This document shows positions 62,030 through 64,000 of a stretch of 64,000 nt of DNA, in pieces. The DNA is from Clavelina lepadiformis (lineage: Eukaryota; Chordata; Ascidiacea; Aplousobranchia; Clavelinidae). Location: assembly GCF_947623445.1 (NCBI RefSeq), contig NC_135248.1:2534977-2598976 (forward strand), written 5' to 3'. Below the pieces are notes generated by a model. It worked only from the letters and a program-made list of their open reading frames with translations. It ran no database searches and was not told the DNA's origin. The position numbers were made by a program, and so were the translations under genes. How positions within the stretch are numbered: the first letter of the stretch is position 1; the number at the start of each line of letters is the position of its first letter.

Positions 62030-64000
62030 GAGTTTGTGCAAAACTTGTGTCGTCTGCTTTTGATTGCAAAATTCCGTTTGCTGTCATCCATCTGAGTATT
62101 ACGTCATTACGTATAATCTTCCAGTGAACGCTTTAAAAACACGGATAAACTTGTAAAAATAAAACTATAAATAAACTACCTAACACGAAGCAGAGGTGAT
62201 TAATAGCAGAATGCACGTAAAACATTTTATTCGACTCTGTTTAACTTGCATGTATGTTTTCTACGACGTCCTGCATTCATCAGCAGCGTTAAAGTTGGAA
62301 TGATGTAAATAACGGAAATTAATCAATAAACAACAACAACAATGTTTTAACAAGATAAAGAATATCATTGCTTCTCAGCCGGTGAGTCGCAAAGCTTTTT
62401 CAGGTGGGCCACGTAGATTGCTGAAATGTTTCTTTGCAAAACTGCAATATCTGTACCGCAAATGGGCGCCACCCACCGGCGGACCCAGCAACAACTAATA
62501 TTGCACACAAAAAAAGACAATTGAAGTATGGACAAGTGTTCAGTCGAGTCGTTGCAGTGAACGATAGCGTAATACGCGGACTAATTTGAATGCTGCAGAC
62601 CCAACGGTTCATAAGATTTCACCTACGCATGAAATTGCAGAGATGATTGCAAAATTAACATGAGGTATCATATAAGTATATAATCGTTTTCCCTCAATGC
62701 CAACACAGTTACAACAAAAACAAAAAAAGAAAATAAGCATTAATGCTGGTTATGCAAAAGCACATGACGAAGGTGTTAAACTGCTTACTTATCAATAATG
62801 CAATTCTTTGGGTTGATTTGAACGGTATGACTTCGCTTTACATGTATATTTACTACAGAAATGGCTGCAAGAACAAGAGTTATAATGATGCAACACTGCC
62901 CAATAAATGCGATCGTAAACATACACCGCAAAGTTAAGATTATTATCATTCCCATAATTTTGTGTGTCATTGTAAACGCTGTACTATTATTTGGTTCAAA
63001 AGTAGTGGATGGTTGTTGTTTTGCACCGACTGGTAATAGGATCGCGGGTTGTTAATACGTCAACAGTAGCAATCGTACACAACAACGCAAGGCTTGAAAG
63101 GGAACATTGTGAAAGCCGTTTAGAAAAAGGTACAATGTGCTTTGTCCTAAGGTGCAAATCGATTTTTTCCAGAAAACAAAGTAAGTCCTACAGGACAAAA
63201 AGCCAAACTTCGTTATTTCAGTTTGTTTCATTTCAAAGAACGCTATTGAGACTAAAAACTCTGATACTGACAGTGAACGGTTTATCAGCTTACAGAAACA
63301 GTGTAGTTTGAAAAGTTTTCATGCGTGAAATTTGAGAAAACATTTTGCAACATGTTAATTGATTGAAGATCCTGAAAAGTATAGAAAATTAATTAAGATT
63401 AAAGATAACAAAAATGTAAAAGTAAAACAGCAAGAAAAATGATGACAAGTTGAGGGAAAATCATTTGTTTACTACGCGACTGGTTACAGTTTTCGTGAAT
63501 CGGTCACCGACATTTTGCCGTCACACAACACACAAAATTTAAAACCAAAGCTCAGTTAGTGTTATCATAAATACATAAGTAGCCTTTACACAATACACAT
63601 AAAAACAAATATACACAGTATATATATATATATATATATATATATACTGTGTAATGTGTATATAAACTACCCGCAATTTGTCTTAACATTTTGTGTGTTA
63701 TGCAAAGTGTAGTCGGTTGTGAAATAAATGGTAAGAAAAAAACGAACCGTAGCAGATATGACAGATAAATAAGCGCGTTGGTAGATCTCGTTATTTTAGA
63801 ATGAGAGGCAAGTGCCGTAATAAGTTAACTTGAAAGTAATAAAAGGCTTTGTGTAAGTTCACTTGAAAATTTATGTTCATGAGTATTTATAAGAACCAAG
63901 CATTTAGCTCCAAAAGTCTGCCGCAAAATGTCGCAAATTTACCACTCACTGTAAACTGGGTGTTGAGAATTTTGACGCTTCAATGTAAAATCGACTTGCA

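Larger units (their letters stand above)
56081..64000. repeat. 8493-bp tandem unit, copy 3, cut by the window end (carries collectin D)
   Basis: Third unit, offset 8493 up to the collectin start codon and 8496 after it, because one extra ATG triplet is present at 59166. The array may continue beyond the window. Confidence 0.92.

Overview
The window looks like nuclear DNA from an invertebrate deuterostome, most likely an ascidian tunicate. It is AT-rich, with short GT-AG introns, phase-matched exons, eukaryotic 5S rRNA and tRNA genes, a metazoan-type LDLa-repeat GPCR, HAUS5 and collectins. The tunicate assignment is inference. No prokaryotic or viral gene organisation is visible.

Left part (1-12.3 kb). 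A possible last exon of an unrecognised gene lies at the edge. A 5S rRNA gene (2158-2277) and a tRNA-Thr(UGU) gene (2449-2521) follow. The tRNA runs directly into about 5 kb of a perfect 8-bp satellite (GGGTACTA)n, interrupted once by a 5'-truncated copy of the same tRNA. No run of four or more T occurs on the + strand from the tRNA to 7796. Beyond lie a lone THAP-like exon, a hAT (DUF4371-type) transposase relic and a two-exon gene for a divergent seven-transmembrane protein (11130-12329).

Middle (15-31 kb). HAUS5 (augmin subunit) is on the minus strand, with six phased exons (21371-16385) and an unresolved 3' end. Its introns host a hAT MITE and a Mutator-like element. Next on the minus strand is a ten-exon gene (30639-24651) for a receptor of about 1253 residues: a signal peptide, a long array of LDLa modules and a relaxin/GRL101-type 7TM domain, with no room for leucine-rich repeats.

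Right part (33-64 kb). Four tandem collectin-like genes on the plus strand each have a signal peptide, a short collagen stretch, a helical neck and a C-type lectin domain. Copy A (33465-35088) is diverged. Copies B, C and D lie in tandem units of 8493 bp that look virtually identical, starting at about 39095 and running off the window. Each unit carries a Mutator-like element with a broken transposase in a collectin intron, a duplicated partial neck exon, an 804-bp TA-flanked inverted-repeat element, a LINE reverse-transcriptase fragment and hAT-like MITE sequence. Copy A lacks the intronic Mutator element but has another one downstream, with a TTAA-flanked MITE nested in it.

The collectins and the LDLa receptor would act at or outside the cell surface (pattern recognition, ligand sensing) and HAUS5 at the spindle. 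No functional linkage between them is evident.
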